Part shown: positions 10,293-19,902 of the stretch, piece by piece
Layout: every line of letters begins with the position of its first letter
Position numbering within the stretch: position 1 is the first letter of the stretch
Source: Perkinsela sp. pyNocScin1
Lineage: Eukaryota > Euglenozoa > Kinetoplastea > Prokinetoplastida > Perkinselidae
NCBI GenBank assembly: GCA_964019655.1
Contig: CAXHTR010000008.1
Location: 1,116,001-1,180,000 of the forward strand
Reading direction: 5' to 3'
Length of the DNA stretch: 64,000 nucleotides
Program-made: the position numbers and the translations under genes
Notes under the pieces: generated by a model
Database searches by the model: none
What the model was told of the DNA's origin: nothing
What the model saw: only the letters and a program-made list of their open reading frames with translations

Positions 10293-11507
10293 ATGCAAAA
10301 GCTCTGCACCCTTCACCACCGGCCCCTTTCATCAACCTTCGACCATTCCCTGCGCCGCGCATCTTCCACCCCCAGCCGTCCGGTCCACGCGCTCACCGAC
10401 TGGTTCCCGTACGAAAAACACTTTCTGGAGAAACTCGAGCGACGGCACGCCTTCCAGCGCCCCCTCTGGCTCGCCGAGGCAGACGTGGGCTTTGCCTTCC
10501 CGACCGCGTCCGGCTGGGACACCGTCCGCCCCAAGCCCGGCGCGCGCAGTTTTCGTTCAGAGCGGTTACCTGATACCACCGTCGAAGACCCCCACGGCGC
10601 GCTCTTCAAGCGCTACTTCACCGCTGCGGCGTACTACAACGTCGCGCAGCTCGAGAACGCCGAAGAAGTCATCGCGTACCACCGCGACCGCATCCCCAAG
10701 TGCATCTCCCGCCGCCTCGGGTTCGACCCCGCCGTCCAGGCCAAGCTCCATGCGCACGCCCGCGAACACGGCCTGCACTCCCAATTTTGGTTCACGAGGC
10801 GAACGCTCGAAAAGCTTTACGGGGAGACGCTGTACATCCGTTCAGGCGCCGCCGGGGTCGACCTCGACATTTGCGGCTACGATGGTAAGCCGATCACGCT
10901 GTTCAACGCGGGGCAGACAACCGACCAAAAATGTATCGAGCGCCGCGCCCGCCGCGGCCACATGACAAATTTTTATACGTGTGCCAAATTTCACGCAGGG
11001 GATCAGTGCGCGCTGCACAGCCACGCAGAGGCCCACGGGCTCGAAAGCAATCTGTGGATCGACGAAGGCTCTTTGCGAAAATTTGAAGGTTGCGCGTACC
11101 CGTCCGATGGGGCCAGAGGCGTTGAACTCGAGCTCCACCGCTCGGAAGTGGGTGTTTTCCTCAAGTTTTTCAATTTGGATGAAATTATTCATAAAGACAT
11201 TGTTGACGCAGCCTTCCGGGAGAGCAGCGCTGTGGCCCGCCCGCGGAGCTTCCGCACCGGCGCGGCGTTCACCTTCCGCGTCCAAAAAGCGCTGCAGGCG
11301 GCAGCGCGGGAGCGAAAGTTCAGGTCGCCGCTGTGGGTCGACGCGCAGGAGATGCGGGCATTCGACCCGCCGCTCGAGCTCACCGAGCACGACGACGGCG
11401 TGCGCGTGGACGACGGCCGGGGCGGCCGGGCCATGTACAACATGGACCAGATCAAGAACGGGAAGCAGGTCGTCGCAGCGTATAACAGGCGGACGACAGC
11501 GAAGTAG
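10293..11507 (+). CDS. Four-module ArdC-N-like protein, probably mitochondrial
   Basis: The 404-residue protein holds four copies of a module of about 90 residues. Each has a helix, a W/F-containing strand such as SPLWVDAQEM or SNLWIDEGSL, and a closing signature. The four closing signatures are AYYNVAQL, LFNAGQT, KFFNLDEI and MYNMDQI. The pattern resembles the ArdC N-terminal ssDNA-binding domain, which closes with a (Y/F)N-x-x-Q-(I/L) strand. From memory, such domains occur in kinetoplastid mitochondrial proteins, including the kDNA-binding protein p38. The N-terminal 35 residues lack acidic residues apart from one Asp and are rich in Arg, Ser and His, fitting a mitochondrial presequence. 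Related proteins lie at 31284-32390 and 54704-55720. Nucleic-acid binding in the mitochondrion is inferred. Confidence 0.7.
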   Translation: MQKLCTLHHRPLSSTFDHSLRRASSTPSRPVHALTDWFPYEKHFLEKLERRHAFQRPLWLAEADVGFAFPTASGWDTVRPKPGARSFRSERLPDTTVEDPHGALFKRYFTAAAYYNVAQLENAEEVIAYHRDRIPKCISRRLGFDPAVQAKLHAHAREHGLHSQFWFTRRTLEKLYGETLYIRSGAAGVDLDICGYDGKPITLFNAGQTTDQKCIERRARRGHMTNFYTCAKFHAGDQCALHSHAEAHGLESNLWIDEGSLRKFEGCAYPSDGARGVELELHRSEVGVFLKFFNLDEIIHKDIVDAAFRESSAVARPRSFRTGAAFTFRVQKALQAAARERKFRSPLWVDAQEMRAFDPPLELTEHDDGVRVDDGRGGRAMYNMDQIKNGKQVVAAYNRRTTAK

Positions 11508-12070
11508 AGCGATGACAGAGAGTTTGAAGGGAATGCACACAGCGAACGAAGGAATGCGCAGCTTTATTGGCTTAGCGTAAAGTTGCGCTTTGGCTGCAGT
11601 GTCTTCTATGGAAATACCATTCCTTTCTTTTCAGAGCAGTTAGTGGGTCAGTGATCGCTCGAATTGACGGAGAGCGAGGCTTATGTAATGGAAACGGTTA
11701 AGACTCCTCACTTTTGCGTTGGGCGATATTAAAAATAGTAACCAAAGATGTTCTGCTCCTTTTGAGTAATAGTTGTCGCCGCCGCATATTCATGCGCACC
11801 CAGGCTTGGAAATTTTCAAAAAAATCAAATCTTTCTTTTTCGTTGATTCCTCTGCTCGCATTCGAGGGGGGAGCCGGAAATTCTGAGAAAGCTAGCAAGC
11901 TTGGCTCGTAAGCATAATGCTTCCCTCGAACTGCCTGTAGGGTCAAATTTGTCAATCGCAAAAGTTCGAACTCTTGAGTGTCGGTAGAATCTTTCGCAAC
12001 ATTTTCATCCAATCTCCTCTAAACACACCGTTTTCACTCTTTCCTTTCCGTTCCACTCTTCTTTTCACAC
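11508..12070. other. Intergenic between plus-strand genes
   Basis: The spacer holds a doubtful opposite-strand frame (11698-12012, listed separately). A pyrimidine-rich tract at about 12022-12067 runs up to the ATG at 12071. No AG lies between that tract and the ATG; the first AG after it is inside the reading frame. The 5' end of the next gene therefore needs a transcript check. Confidence 0.5.
11698..12012 (-). CDS. Doubtful 104-residue open frame against gene polarity
   Basis: A minus-strand frame from an ATG at 12012 encodes 104 residues with protein-like composition (for example RLTNLTLQAVRGKHYAYEPS). No domain is recognised. It lies inside a plus-strand run, which counts against it in a genome with directional clusters, and it overlaps the likely 5' region of the next plus gene. 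It may be a chance frame. Confidence 0.25.
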   Translation of the reverse strand: MDENVAKDSTDTQEFELLRLTNLTLQAVRGKHYAYEPSLLAFSEFPAPPSNASRGINEKERFDFFENFQAWVRMNMRRRQLLLKRSRTSLVTIFNIAQRKSEES

Positions 12071-13516
12071 ATGCACTGCCCATTTCCCGCAGTTGAGGCA
12101 CAGAACCGCGTCCCGCTCGCCCGCTACCTTGCGACCAAGCGCGCCGACCCCGCGGCCGCCGCCGCCCTCACGCCCATCACGCACATCGACATCTTTGACT
12201 TTGACGGCACGCTCTTCCACTCGCCGAACCCCAACCTCGACCTCTGGAAGCGCGTCGAGGACGCGCTCCGCGACCCCGGCGCCCCCGAGAGCGCCAAGCA
12301 CAAGCTCCTCGTCGAGAAAGTCGCCGACGGCGGGCTCGGCTGGTACCAGTCCATCGAGACCCTCCTGCCGCCCCTCGTCACGAGCGCTGGCGAATTTTCC
12401 GATAAATCTGCGAAATTCGCTGCGAAAGCCCCTGCAGCGCCCCCGCGCCTCGTCTGCAAGCGGCAAAACTATTTTATCACTGCTGACACAGATATTTTAC
12501 TTCGAGACACCAACAGCGCCGATTTTATCTTTTCCGACCGCACTGTCCTCGAAGATTCTACGAAAGACACCCCGGCCTACGCCCAGCACCCGCGGGCCCT
12601 CTTCGAAAAAGCGCAGCTGTCTGATTTTATTAATGCAAAGGTTCTCGAGGCCCTCCAGGCCTCAGCCACCGACCCGACGCACCTCACCATCGTCCTCACT
12701 GGCCGGAACATTCTGTTCACGCGCATCGTCCAAGAAATTCTGCATGCGTGCGGCGTCGAGGCCGACGACGTCAAGATGAAGCCGCTGGTCATCCCCGTGG
12801 GGGCCGCGCACCACCTCGAGGGTGTCGTGCGCGAGGGCGCGTTCAACCCAATCACGACGCTCGGCATCAAGGAGGAGTACATCACGCAGATGCTGACGTA
12901 CTACGCCTCGGGTATTTCAGTAGAAGGGACAACTGAAACTGAAGACTTTTCGGAAGTTCCCCACGTGCGCATGTTCGAGGACCGGGTGCACCACATCGGC
13001 AGGTTCGAGAAGCTGCTGGGGGCCCTGCGCGACCGGCCGCTGGCGGTGTGCACTGGGGGACTGCCAGAGGGGACAGTGCTCGACCGCAGCGCATTTCCGA
13101 TCGGGGCGACTATCCAGAAGCCACACGAAAAGTTCCTCGTGGAGTCTTTTGCCCTTGTTCCGCTGATCAGTGCGGCGAGGGCTTCAGCTGAATGTGAAGA
13201 AAAAATTCCAGACTTGCCATTGTCGCGGCGGGACGTCCGCCGTAGGTTCACTTTTGAAGTTATCCACGTGACAGACCGCGGGCAGCGGCTGCCGACGCAC
13301 ATTGAGCTCGCGGTGATCGCCCACCTCCAGGGCGTGCACAACACGGTGCTCTTCGACCTGTGCGCGCTGTGCTGCAGGCCGCGGGGCGGCGAGCGGGCAG
13401 TGGGTGAGCGGGACGAGGCGCTGCAGTGCTCGTGCGCAGCGGGCGAGGCGCGCCCGAACGAGTTCGTCGAGCGGATCGCGTCGAGCCGTGAGGCGTTCAT
13501 TCGGGATCTCAGCTAG
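12071..13516 (+). CDS. HAD-superfamily protein resembling the Swiss Army Knife RNA-repair family
   Basis: HAD motif I is clear: IDIFDFDGTLFHSPNPNLDLW region with the nucleophile Asp in DFDGT at residues 43-47. GWYQSIETLLPPL follows, typical of the fungal HAD-domain proteins annotated as Swiss Army Knife RNA-repair-like. A second HAD-like stretch is LTIVLTGRNILFTRIVQEIL. Further on, VRMFEDRVHHIGRFEKLL carries the acidic residues expected of late HAD motifs. The 481-residue protein has a C-terminal part with no family I know, though it has several Cys. The role is unproven in any organism to my knowledge. It is the last plus-strand gene before the convergent switch. Confidence 0.75.
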   Translation: MHCPFPAVEAQNRVPLARYLATKRADPAAAAALTPITHIDIFDFDGTLFHSPNPNLDLWKRVEDALRDPGAPESAKHKLLVEKVADGGLGWYQSIETLLPPLVTSAGEFSDKSAKFAAKAPAAPPRLVCKRQNYFITADTDILLRDTNSADFIFSDRTVLEDSTKDTPAYAQHPRALFEKAQLSDFINAKVLEALQASATDPTHLTIVLTGRNILFTRIVQEILHACGVEADDVKMKPLVIPVGAAHHLEGVVREGAFNPITTLGIKEEYITQMLTYYASGISVEGTTETEDFSEVPHVRMFEDRVHHIGRFEKLLGALRDRPLAVCTGGLPEGTVLDRSAFPIGATIQKPHEKFLVESFALVPLISAARASAECEEKIPDLPLSRRDVRRRFTFEVIHVTDRGQRLPTHIELAVIAHLQGVHNTVLFDLCALCCRPRGGERAVGERDEALQCSCAAGEARPNEFVERIASSREAFIRDLS

Positions 13517-14370
13517 AGGTCAGTGGGACTCTTTTCAGACAAAGCGGCGTGACGGGAACAGTTCATCTCAGCGTGCAGGTGGGTTGTTCAGCGTCTGGTA
13601 GAGAAAATTGCCCTTCTGATAGAGAAGGAAGATTTGCAGCGTAACTGTAGTTGAATAATGAATCTTTGAGTTTTGATCAGATTTTGTTCGTTTTTGTGTA
13701 ATTTCATCGAAAGTAAATGCGTCGAGGAATACAAATGTAAGATTCACGCAGCTTTAGTCCTGGTATGCTAACTGTGCGAAGTCCTTGCGAAGCACCGACA
13801 CGGCGCATGCCGAATCGGACGCTGAAAACGGCGAGTGTCCTACAGTGTCTAAATCTTCTGCATATGCCCACTATCCTGTCTGCTGAAATCAACTCTTCCA
13901 CTGTACAGTACGTTCCTCTCGAAGGCTGAGCCTCAACGAGCGCAAAATATAAAATTACTTCCTCTTTGTTCGTCGCTTCCTGCAGAATGAAAACACTGCT
14001 CTGCTTTCCCATCCGTCAAATGAGCCAGCATGAGAATCTGCACACGCGCGATAGTCTTCCAATAGCAAAAGCATGTGCGTGCTGAACTACCTATGACACA
14101 AATAGTCTCCCAGCATGTTTTGCTGCACTCGAATTTGAGATATAATAAATTCTTCATGAATTTTTCTACTGCGAGCTCGCACCACCCCTTGTTCTCAAAA
14201 TTGACTCGCTCTATTCCCCAACGATCACATTCGAAATACATCAACAAATTGTAGAAGATAAAAAAATTCTATACTAGCTCACAAAACCCTTGCCTTGCAC
14301 CACCCTAGAACATTAACTTCCACTCTTACCCTTTCACTCCCATAGCACCCACACGATCCTTTTACGCAGC
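13517..14370. other. Convergent strand-switch region, likely termination zone
   Basis: The plus-strand run from the left and the minus-strand run from the right meet here. In kinetoplastids convergent gaps are transcription termination zones and often hold tRNA genes. I searched by eye for A-box and B-box patterns and found none. One minus-strand frame of 102 residues is listed separately. The region is AT-rich compared with flanking genes. Confidence 0.6.
13704..14012 (-). CDS. Possible small unknown protein at the end of a minus-strand run
   Basis: An ATG at 14012 opens a 102-residue frame with balanced composition (for example EEVILYFALVEAQPSRGTY). It has the right strand to be the last gene of the minus-strand run, but no family is recognised. 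A second minus-strand frame (13933-14247) overlaps it in another phase, so one or both must be chance. Confidence 0.3.
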   Translation of the reverse strand: MGKQSSVFILQEATNKEEVILYFALVEAQPSRGTYCTVEELISADRIVGICRRFRHCRTLAVFSVRFGMRRVGASQGLRTVSIPGLKLRESYICIPRRIYFR

Positions 14371-15045
14371 TCAGAACCGCACCTGCTCGAACTCGATGCG
14401 GTCATCTTTGCGCTCGCTACCGCTCTCATCGACGAGGCGCCCGATGCGGTTGTTCGACAGGCTGATCCACTGGAGCGAGGCCGGGAACGCGCCGACGACC
14501 ACCTCGTCCTGCTCGATCTCGTTGCACGCGAGCCCGAGCTTCTCGAGCCCGGGCGGCAGGTAGCTCAGGTCGAGCGGCCCCGTGATGTTGTTGTAGCTGA
14601 GGTAAATAGTCTGCAGCGTTCGCGGGATCGCCCGGAGGTCGACGGTCCCCGTCAGGCAGTTGTAGCTCACAAAGAGCGTCTTGAGGGCTGGCGGCAGCGC
14701 GGCCATATCGAGTGTACCCTCGAGCATCTGGTTGCGGATGCGAATGCTCTGGAGGCGCATTGGGAGCCACGCGAGGCTGATGGACCCGCCCGCGAAGTCG
14801 ATCTCGTCAAAGTCGCGCTCCCACTTGATCTCGCTGACGCGGCGGTCGGGGTCGAGGACGACGCCGGGCCACTTCTTGAGCTTGCGGAAGTCGCCCCTGG
14901 GGGTCCGGAACATACTCGAGTTCGCGAAGCCCTGGACGAGGACGTGCATGAGGTGCTCGTCGTCCATCGTGAGCGGGCTGACCTTCGCGCTGCGGCTCTT
15001 CTGCGCGTCCGCGGCTAGGAAGGCCGCGAGGAGGGGAATAGGCAT
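14371..15045 (-). CDS. Secreted leucine-rich repeat protein
   Basis: I start the protein at the ATG at 15045 (224 residues), where a short hydrophobic signal-like leader (MPIPLLAAFLAADAQ) begins; the frame stays open upstream without family features. After a cap of about 90 residues come five or six LRR units such as LPPALKTLFVSYNCLTGTVDL and IPRTLQTIYLSYNNITGPLDL. The consensus is LPxxLxxLxLxxNxxxGxxDL. The cap lacks the WxxVxC motif of its relatives. A truncated copy of the family N-terminus lies directly upstream at 15080-15361. LRR proteins bind other proteins; the ligand is unknown. This is the leftmost member of a four-gene LRR cluster. Confidence 0.82.
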   Translation of the reverse strand: MPIPLLAAFLAADAQKSRSAKVSPLTMDDEHLMHVLVQGFANSSMFRTPRGDFRKLKKWPGVVLDPDRRVSEIKWERDFDEIDFAGGSISLAWLPMRLQSIRIRNQMLEGTLDMAALPPALKTLFVSYNCLTGTVDLRAIPRTLQTIYLSYNNITGPLDLSYLPPGLEKLGLACNEIEQDEVVVGAFPASLQWISLSNNRIGRLVDESGSERKDDRIEFEQVRF

Positions 15046-15079
15046 TGAGTGGTGAGCGAAGGAGAAGAAATGTGAAAAG

Positions 15080-15361
15080 TTAGGTGAAAGTACAGTGAAG
15101 TGTGCTGCAAGCGGTGGTATTGGGATGAAAATTAAGGGAAAAATGATAAAAGGAGATCTTGGGCAAAACTGGTGACTGCGGTGCCATGGAGGAGGCAACC
15201 AGCCTGAAAATTGCCCCTGCATTTATGGTGTGTTTTTTCAAGTAGTCGTACTTGCAGTAGTCGTATTCGAGGTGCTCCATGCGCGTCTGGTCAGCCTGCG
15301 ATGCAAAGTCGAAGCGTGCGAGCGGTGCGTCGGCCGTGAAGAAAGCGTGCAGGATTGGCAT
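15080..15361 (-). pseudogene. Truncated LRR-family gene, N-terminal module only
   Basis: The frame starts with the family leader and cap start: MPILHAFFTADAPLARFDF then ADQTRMEHL. Compare ADFSLGRFD and TDQQRMELL in the gene at 37576. After about 45 residues the similarity ends. The frame then runs through what should be untranslated sequence to a stop at 15080, and no LRR unit follows. It looks like the 5' part of a duplicated LRR gene whose body was lost, or was replaced by the next gene, 34 bases further on. A short functional secreted peptide cannot be excluded. Confidence 0.6.
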
Positions 15362-15506
15362 TGAACTTGAAAAAAAAGATATTGATAGATCTTCGATCTT
15401 CTATTGATATGAGATACACTCTGCTGTTTCATTGAATAATATTGTTTTATCATGAACTGAGTGAGGGTGAGTGAACGTATTGAACACTGAATGGTGCTCA
15501 ATACGA

Positions 15507-16133
15507 CTAAATATCGATTCGAGTCCGATCCTCGTCCCTTTCACAAGAAAAATCAGTGAAACCACAGCCGATAAATTTCGGTTGCAAACCGTTTGCTGGC
15601 AGGGCCCCGACATGAATGGTCTTCGATTCAATGCTCGGCTCCTCGACGAACAGTTGCTCTAAGCTGAATGGCAAGTTACAGACATTCTGAACGGCAGTGA
15701 TGCGGTTATTGTACACTCCAAATACTTGCATTCCTTGTGGCAAGTGGCCGAGATCGATTGTTCCGCTGAATGCACATTCTTGCAGGGCAAAAACGGTAAG
15801 GCTCTCTGGGAATCCAGTCGCATCCACCGTACCGGTCAGTGCCTGCTCATACAAGTTGAGAAACTCTGTGTGTCGCGGTATGCGCCGAAAATCGATAGAC
15901 CCTGTCAGAGTAACATTCCACGAGCACCACTGTATCCGCGTGATATTCGCTTCGTTCTCGCAATTGACCCCTTCCCACGTGCACCCGTCGTCAGCTTCCC
16001 CCTTCAGTTCCGATCGGGCATCGTTCTCATCTTCTGGAATGAAAAAGAGCTCAAGCATTTGCTGATCAGTCAGCATCGATGGATCAAAGCGGCCCATCAT
16101 GCAGCCTTCGGCACAGAGAAAAGCGAGTTGCAT
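15507..16133 (-). CDS. Secreted leucine-rich repeat protein with LRRNT_2-like cap
   Basis: The 208-residue protein opens with a short leader (MQLAFLCAEGC), then GRFDPSMLTDQQMLELFF, the family cap start. The cap ends in CTWEGVNCENEANITRIQW, which matches the W-x-G-V-x-C pattern of plant-type LRR N-terminal caps and probably forms a disulfide. About four LRR units follow, for example FPESLTVFALQECAFSGTIDL and LPQGMQVFGVYNNRI. The C-terminus ends shortly after two Cys. It is on the same strand as the flanking LRR genes, which suggests tandem duplication. Confidence 0.85.
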   Translation of the reverse strand: MQLAFLCAEGCMMGRFDPSMLTDQQMLELFFIPEDENDARSELKGEADDGCTWEGVNCENEANITRIQWCSWNVTLTGSIDFRRIPRHTEFLNLYEQALTGTVDATGFPESLTVFALQECAFSGTIDLGHLPQGMQVFGVYNNRITAVQNVCNLPFSLEQLFVEEPSIESKTIHVGALPANGLQPKFIGCGFTDFSCERDEDRTRIDI

Positions 16134-16678
16134 TTGTATGATTTGATTTCACTTTGTGCGAAAATACAACAAGTTTATGAAAAAGAAATTCGAAAGCAGC
16201 ATGCTAAATTGAATGCATTCACGAAAATGATTATAGCATCTTTCTTTGAATTTCCAACTCTGCACGACTCGTGTACAGAAAGTCATATTCATGCAACTTT
16301 CATTTACTCTGTGTAAATCTGCATGTCCACTCTTCAAAGCGCAGGAACCAGCTTATTCCATCATGCCTATCCGGAAAGCCTTCGTGCACATAAAGCAGGG
16401 AAATAGGGCATCTCAATTTTCAAAATCCCTGAAGCGCTGGATACCTGCTGTAGCTCAAAAAATAGCGTTGCGTAGCGGTGGAAGTGAATAAGAGAAAGGG
16501 AAAGCGGACACATTTACGTATCTTTCGACTGCTACTTCATTACTTACTTTGTACACAATACTGAGTATGCGAATATTCATTGAAAACGCCCCAGGCCGCT
16601 TCGTGCGGCAGCGAATCTGCAATCTCTATGGGCTGCTGTGGACGATAGTCTTGAACTTGAAACGCAGCACATTCATTC
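16134..16678. other. Intergenic within the LRR cluster
   Basis: This 545-base spacer separates two minus-strand LRR genes. It holds only short frames on either strand. I see no LRR remnant in it by eye and no RNA gene. Confidence 0.5.
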
Positions 16679-17431
16679 TCAACAAAGCTTTCCATATGTC
16701 GATATGTACTTCGAGGCTCGCATAATCTTATCCGTATCGCCGCTCGTCTGCACGCAGTTTCCTTTCAGCTTTCCATTATAACACTTGAAAGTTATCGTCG
16801 TGTACTTGTGTGCTGGTAAAATCCAGAGCATCTGCATATCTGCGGGGAGACTTCGAATATCAAGCTCTGCGTCAATGTTCACTGCGCTTTTGATGTACAA
16901 GATGCGCATCGTCGCTGGAAGGTCGAAAATGGAAATCGTGCCGTCTGGCCAGCAGTTGGCGTACATAAATTCCTCCATCTTTGATGGGAGCTGATGTAGC
17001 GCGATATTCTCCGTTTTACTCACTGATTTGCACCACGTTGCACAAAAGTAGCGCATCGGTCGCGGCAGCCGGCGCGTGATGACCCCGCCGAGGAAGGCGA
17101 CAGCGTTGGCGTGGAAGGCCTCGACGGTTGGTGGGAGCCACTCGAGTGCGACGACTGTGTCATTCGCATTGTGGGTGAGTGCCACCACTGTGATTCTTTC
17201 GTTTGTGCAGCTGACACCGTTCCACGTGCATGGGTCGCTCCTTTCGAGCTGCGCTGGGTTAGTCGCGTGGAAGTAGTCAGTGATGGGACGATACCGCCGG
17301 GCATTGGCATTGCGACTCTCAGGGTCATCCCATGGTGTACGCAGGAAGCGATTCATAGCTTGCAGCTGAAGGTCGCTTGTTGTGATTGCTTTGTTGTCTG
17401 CGCTGAAGATACTGAGGATAATTGGTATCAT
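16679..17431 (-). CDS. Divergent secreted LRR-family protein
   Basis: The start is the ATG at 17431; the frame extends 12 bases further only through a non-ATG codon. The leader MIPIILSIFSADNK is signal-like. The cap contains DPCTWNGVSCTNERITVVAL, the same W-x-G-V-x-C motif as its neighbours. The LRR part is degenerate: units keep the LP-x-x-M-x-x-(L/F) core (LPSKMEEFMYANC, LPATMRILYI, LPADMQMLWIL) but have lost the NxxxG turn. The 250-residue protein is closest to the gene at 41356-42171, which sits on the opposite strand 24 kb away. Confidence 0.78.
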   Translation of the reverse strand: MIPIILSIFSADNKAITTSDLQLQAMNRFLRTPWDDPESRNANARRYRPITDYFHATNPAQLERSDPCTWNGVSCTNERITVVALTHNANDTVVALEWLPPTVEAFHANAVAFLGGVITRRLPRPMRYFCATWCKSVSKTENIALHQLPSKMEEFMYANCWPDGTISIFDLPATMRILYIKSAVNIDAELDIRSLPADMQMLWILPAHKYTTITFKCYNGKLKGNCVQTSGDTDKIMRASKYISTYGKLC

Positions 17432-17797
17432 TGGAGAAGTCAAATAGGTAATGGAAGTATCAGAAAGGAGATACGATTGGAGTTCGATTTCACAGTCTAT
17501 TCGCGAAAATCATTTTCTTAAACTTTTTCCAGCAGCATGAAACCCGAAAAATGTCCTTGGCCTGAATTGCACAGGACCACATCACCGTTGGTGTAGCATC
17601 AGGATTCTCGAGATAGCCATCGATTCATCACATGCCTGGCTCGTAACAAAAATCATTTGAATGTCAAAAAGTAAAAAGAGGAACAATATTCAACCAAGAG
17701 TTGAACAGAGTACCTACGACACGTATCGCATATAATAAAAAGTAATATTTTGCTCAATTGTTGGGCCATTGCTGGTCCCTGGGTTTGCCAACATCTT
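17432..17797. other. Intergenic within the LRR cluster
   Basis: This 366-base AT-rich spacer lies between two minus-strand LRR genes. No open frame or RNA gene is supported. Confidence 0.5.
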
Positions 17798-19291
17798 TCA
17801 TGCGGCACAGTGAATCGTCAAATTATCCGTCTTCTTCACAATGCGCACAACATTGCCCTCGAGGTTGATAGCGATGCTGTCCAGTTTGAGGGCGTCGAGA
17901 TCAAGCAGCACGCTGAGTCGATTTTTGGAGATGTCCAACACCTTGAGCTCCGTCGGTAGATGGCCCAAGTCGGCCTCCCCCGAGAAATCGTTTTCCGAAG
18001 CGTTGAGGTCTTCAAGGTTAGCCGGCAGCCTGGTCAAGTCCAACGAGCCTGAGAGAGCGTTGTGCTCGAAAGTGAGACTCGTGAGTTGGTCGGGTAAGGC
18101 CGTGAGATCCACTGTCCCTTCAAATTTGTTATGGCCAATGGTAAGCATCGAGAGGCCCACTGGGAGATTGCCGAGGGCGGCACTTCCGTGGAATCCGTTG
18201 TGCTCGAGGCTGACACCGGCAATGGTATCACTTTCAGGCATATGGATGAGCCCGTCAAAGTCGAAAGTACCCGAAAATTCATTATGGCTGAAGTCAAAGG
18301 TGTCAGAGTCCCCAAGAATGTCATACAGGTAAATTTCGCCTGAAAATTTATTATTTTCAATGCTGAGCAACGATAGATTCGGAAAAAACTTTCGAAAGAC
18401 GCAGAATGATCCCGTCAGCTGATTTCCATCGACATGAAACTCGATGCTGTTATCAATCTCACGAGCAAAATGAATAGATCCTGCAAAACGATTCTTTGAG
18501 AGCGCTATTTGATACAGTTTTTCAGGAATGCTGTCGAAAATGAGACTCCCAGAGAGCTTGTTTTCTTGAAGAGAGAGGTGCACGAGTGCCTTCGGCAGCG
18601 ACAAGAGGCTAATTTCCCCCGTAAATTCATTTTTTGATAGATTAAGAACCATGAGCGTTTCTGGGAGGTTTGATAGGGATATACTCCCGCAGAATTTGTT
18701 TGCACTCGCACGGAGTTCTAAAATGGTCGGGGGCATAGACGCCCAGTCAATCTCGCCATGCAGGGCGTTTGAGCCCACAGCGATTATTTTCATCCCGCGA
18801 GGAAAATCTTGTAATTTAAGCTCCCCAGTGAGCGAGTTATTCTCAAGGTAGAGCCTCCCCAGATTTTCTGGCATCGTGCTGGCCTCTAATGCGCCTTGGA
18901 TTTCTTGTCCTTCTATGCGAAGTGAGTGCACTGTAGATGGCAGAAAGCGCATGTTCATTTGCCCTCCGAGGCGTGGGTCCTCAGGGTCAAAATAATCAGA
19001 GAAATGTGCTTGGATGACTTCTCCTGCTTCATTGCACCTTACCCCTCGCCACTCAGCGATATCCTTGTAATTGTCGTTGTGCATGAAACTGTCCTTTTGG
19101 TGCATGCCATCGACAAACATCTCCATTCGCGCCTGTTGGGGCAAGAGTGTTGGGTCCACGCGGCTAAGGCGCGAGTCATCAGATGCTATCATCAAGATGA
19201 TAGAGAGTACAGTCATTTGGGAAAGTATTATAATCGAAAGCATACAATGCGTAGATAGCGCACAGAATGAGTGTAATTTGAGAACTCGCAT
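17798..19291 (-). CDS. Large secreted leucine-rich repeat protein
   Basis: At 497 residues this is the longest LRR protein here. The N-terminus is hydrophobic (residues 17-36, a signal peptide or anchor) and several Met codons could start it. The cap reads RVDPTLLPQQARMEMFVD and then WRGVRCNEAGEVIQAHF. About 16 LRR units of 21-24 residues follow, for example LPDQLTSLTFEHNALSGSLDL and LPANLEDLNASENDFSGEADL. The consensus is LPxxLxxLxLxxNxFSGxxDL. The protein ends without a membrane anchor. It heads the LRR cluster in the direction of transcription, and 611 bases separate it from PRPP synthetase. Confidence 0.9.
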   Translation of the reverse strand: MRVLKLHSFCALSTHCMLSIIILSQMTVLSIILMIASDDSRLSRVDPTLLPQQARMEMFVDGMHQKDSFMHNDNYKDIAEWRGVRCNEAGEVIQAHFSDYFDPEDPRLGGQMNMRFLPSTVHSLRIEGQEIQGALEASTMPENLGRLYLENNSLTGELKLQDFPRGMKIIAVGSNALHGEIDWASMPPTILELRASANKFCGSISLSNLPETLMVLNLSKNEFTGEISLLSLPKALVHLSLQENKLSGSLIFDSIPEKLYQIALSKNRFAGSIHFAREIDNSIEFHVDGNQLTGSFCVFRKFFPNLSLLSIENNKFSGEIYLYDILGDSDTFDFSHNEFSGTFDFDGLIHMPESDTIAGVSLEHNGFHGSAALGNLPVGLSMLTIGHNKFEGTVDLTALPDQLTSLTFEHNALSGSLDLTRLPANLEDLNASENDFSGEADLGHLPTELKVLDISKNRLSVLLDLDALKLDSIAINLEGNVVRIVKKTDNLTIHCAA

Positions 19292-19902
19292 GGGTAGGTG
19301 TTGTGCATTTCCATGGTCTCATGTGAAAGTCGAGCAAACGTTCTTATATTTTGATTTGAATTTCAAACTCACAGAATAACACAAAATTCACACCTGAAAT
19401 TCTCACTCCGAGGGCTGTCTTCAAAAACAACAAGTTTTTGATAAAGATATCTCCATACCATCTACGCTAAACGAATTCCACAAGGATAAGATTCCCACAT
19501 CGAAGGAGAGGCCGGGGTCTGTACAAAAATTATACTGACGGCTATTCTTAAAAATGACTAGAGCCACTTGCGGGGGACCGCTCTTACGGTCGTAGAAAGT
19601 GACGTTTGCTCTACCTTTTTTCTCAAGCGATCGCACTTTGTTTCCTTGAGCAAGCCGCATCGTCCCCTATCCATTCAAGACATGCCTAGAAAGCTAACTT
19701 CGACAACTCTGCAGTCCAGCGCACAGCACGATCACATCCACCCACTCCCTCACTTCGCCTCTCCAAACATTTCATCTTTTTCAAAGTTCCATCACAAAAC
19801 ACCACATACGCTGACCCAAGACACATCCTTTCAAGTAAATCGACACTCTATTCGACATATTGGGCTCTCATCACTCTTTTACACACATTCCGTCCCATCC
19901 CA
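19292..19902. other. Intergenic; one short frame
   Basis: The spacer lies between PRPP synthetase and the LRR cluster. A minus-strand frame from an ATG at 19660 to 19421 would encode 79 residues with plausible composition but no recognised domain; I give it about 0.25. Nothing else is supported. Confidence 0.5.

Noticed and set aside
13517-14370. tRNA genes at the convergent switch
   Set aside because: Expected from kinetoplastid layout, but no A-box/B-box pair or cloverleaf could be found by eye on either strand.
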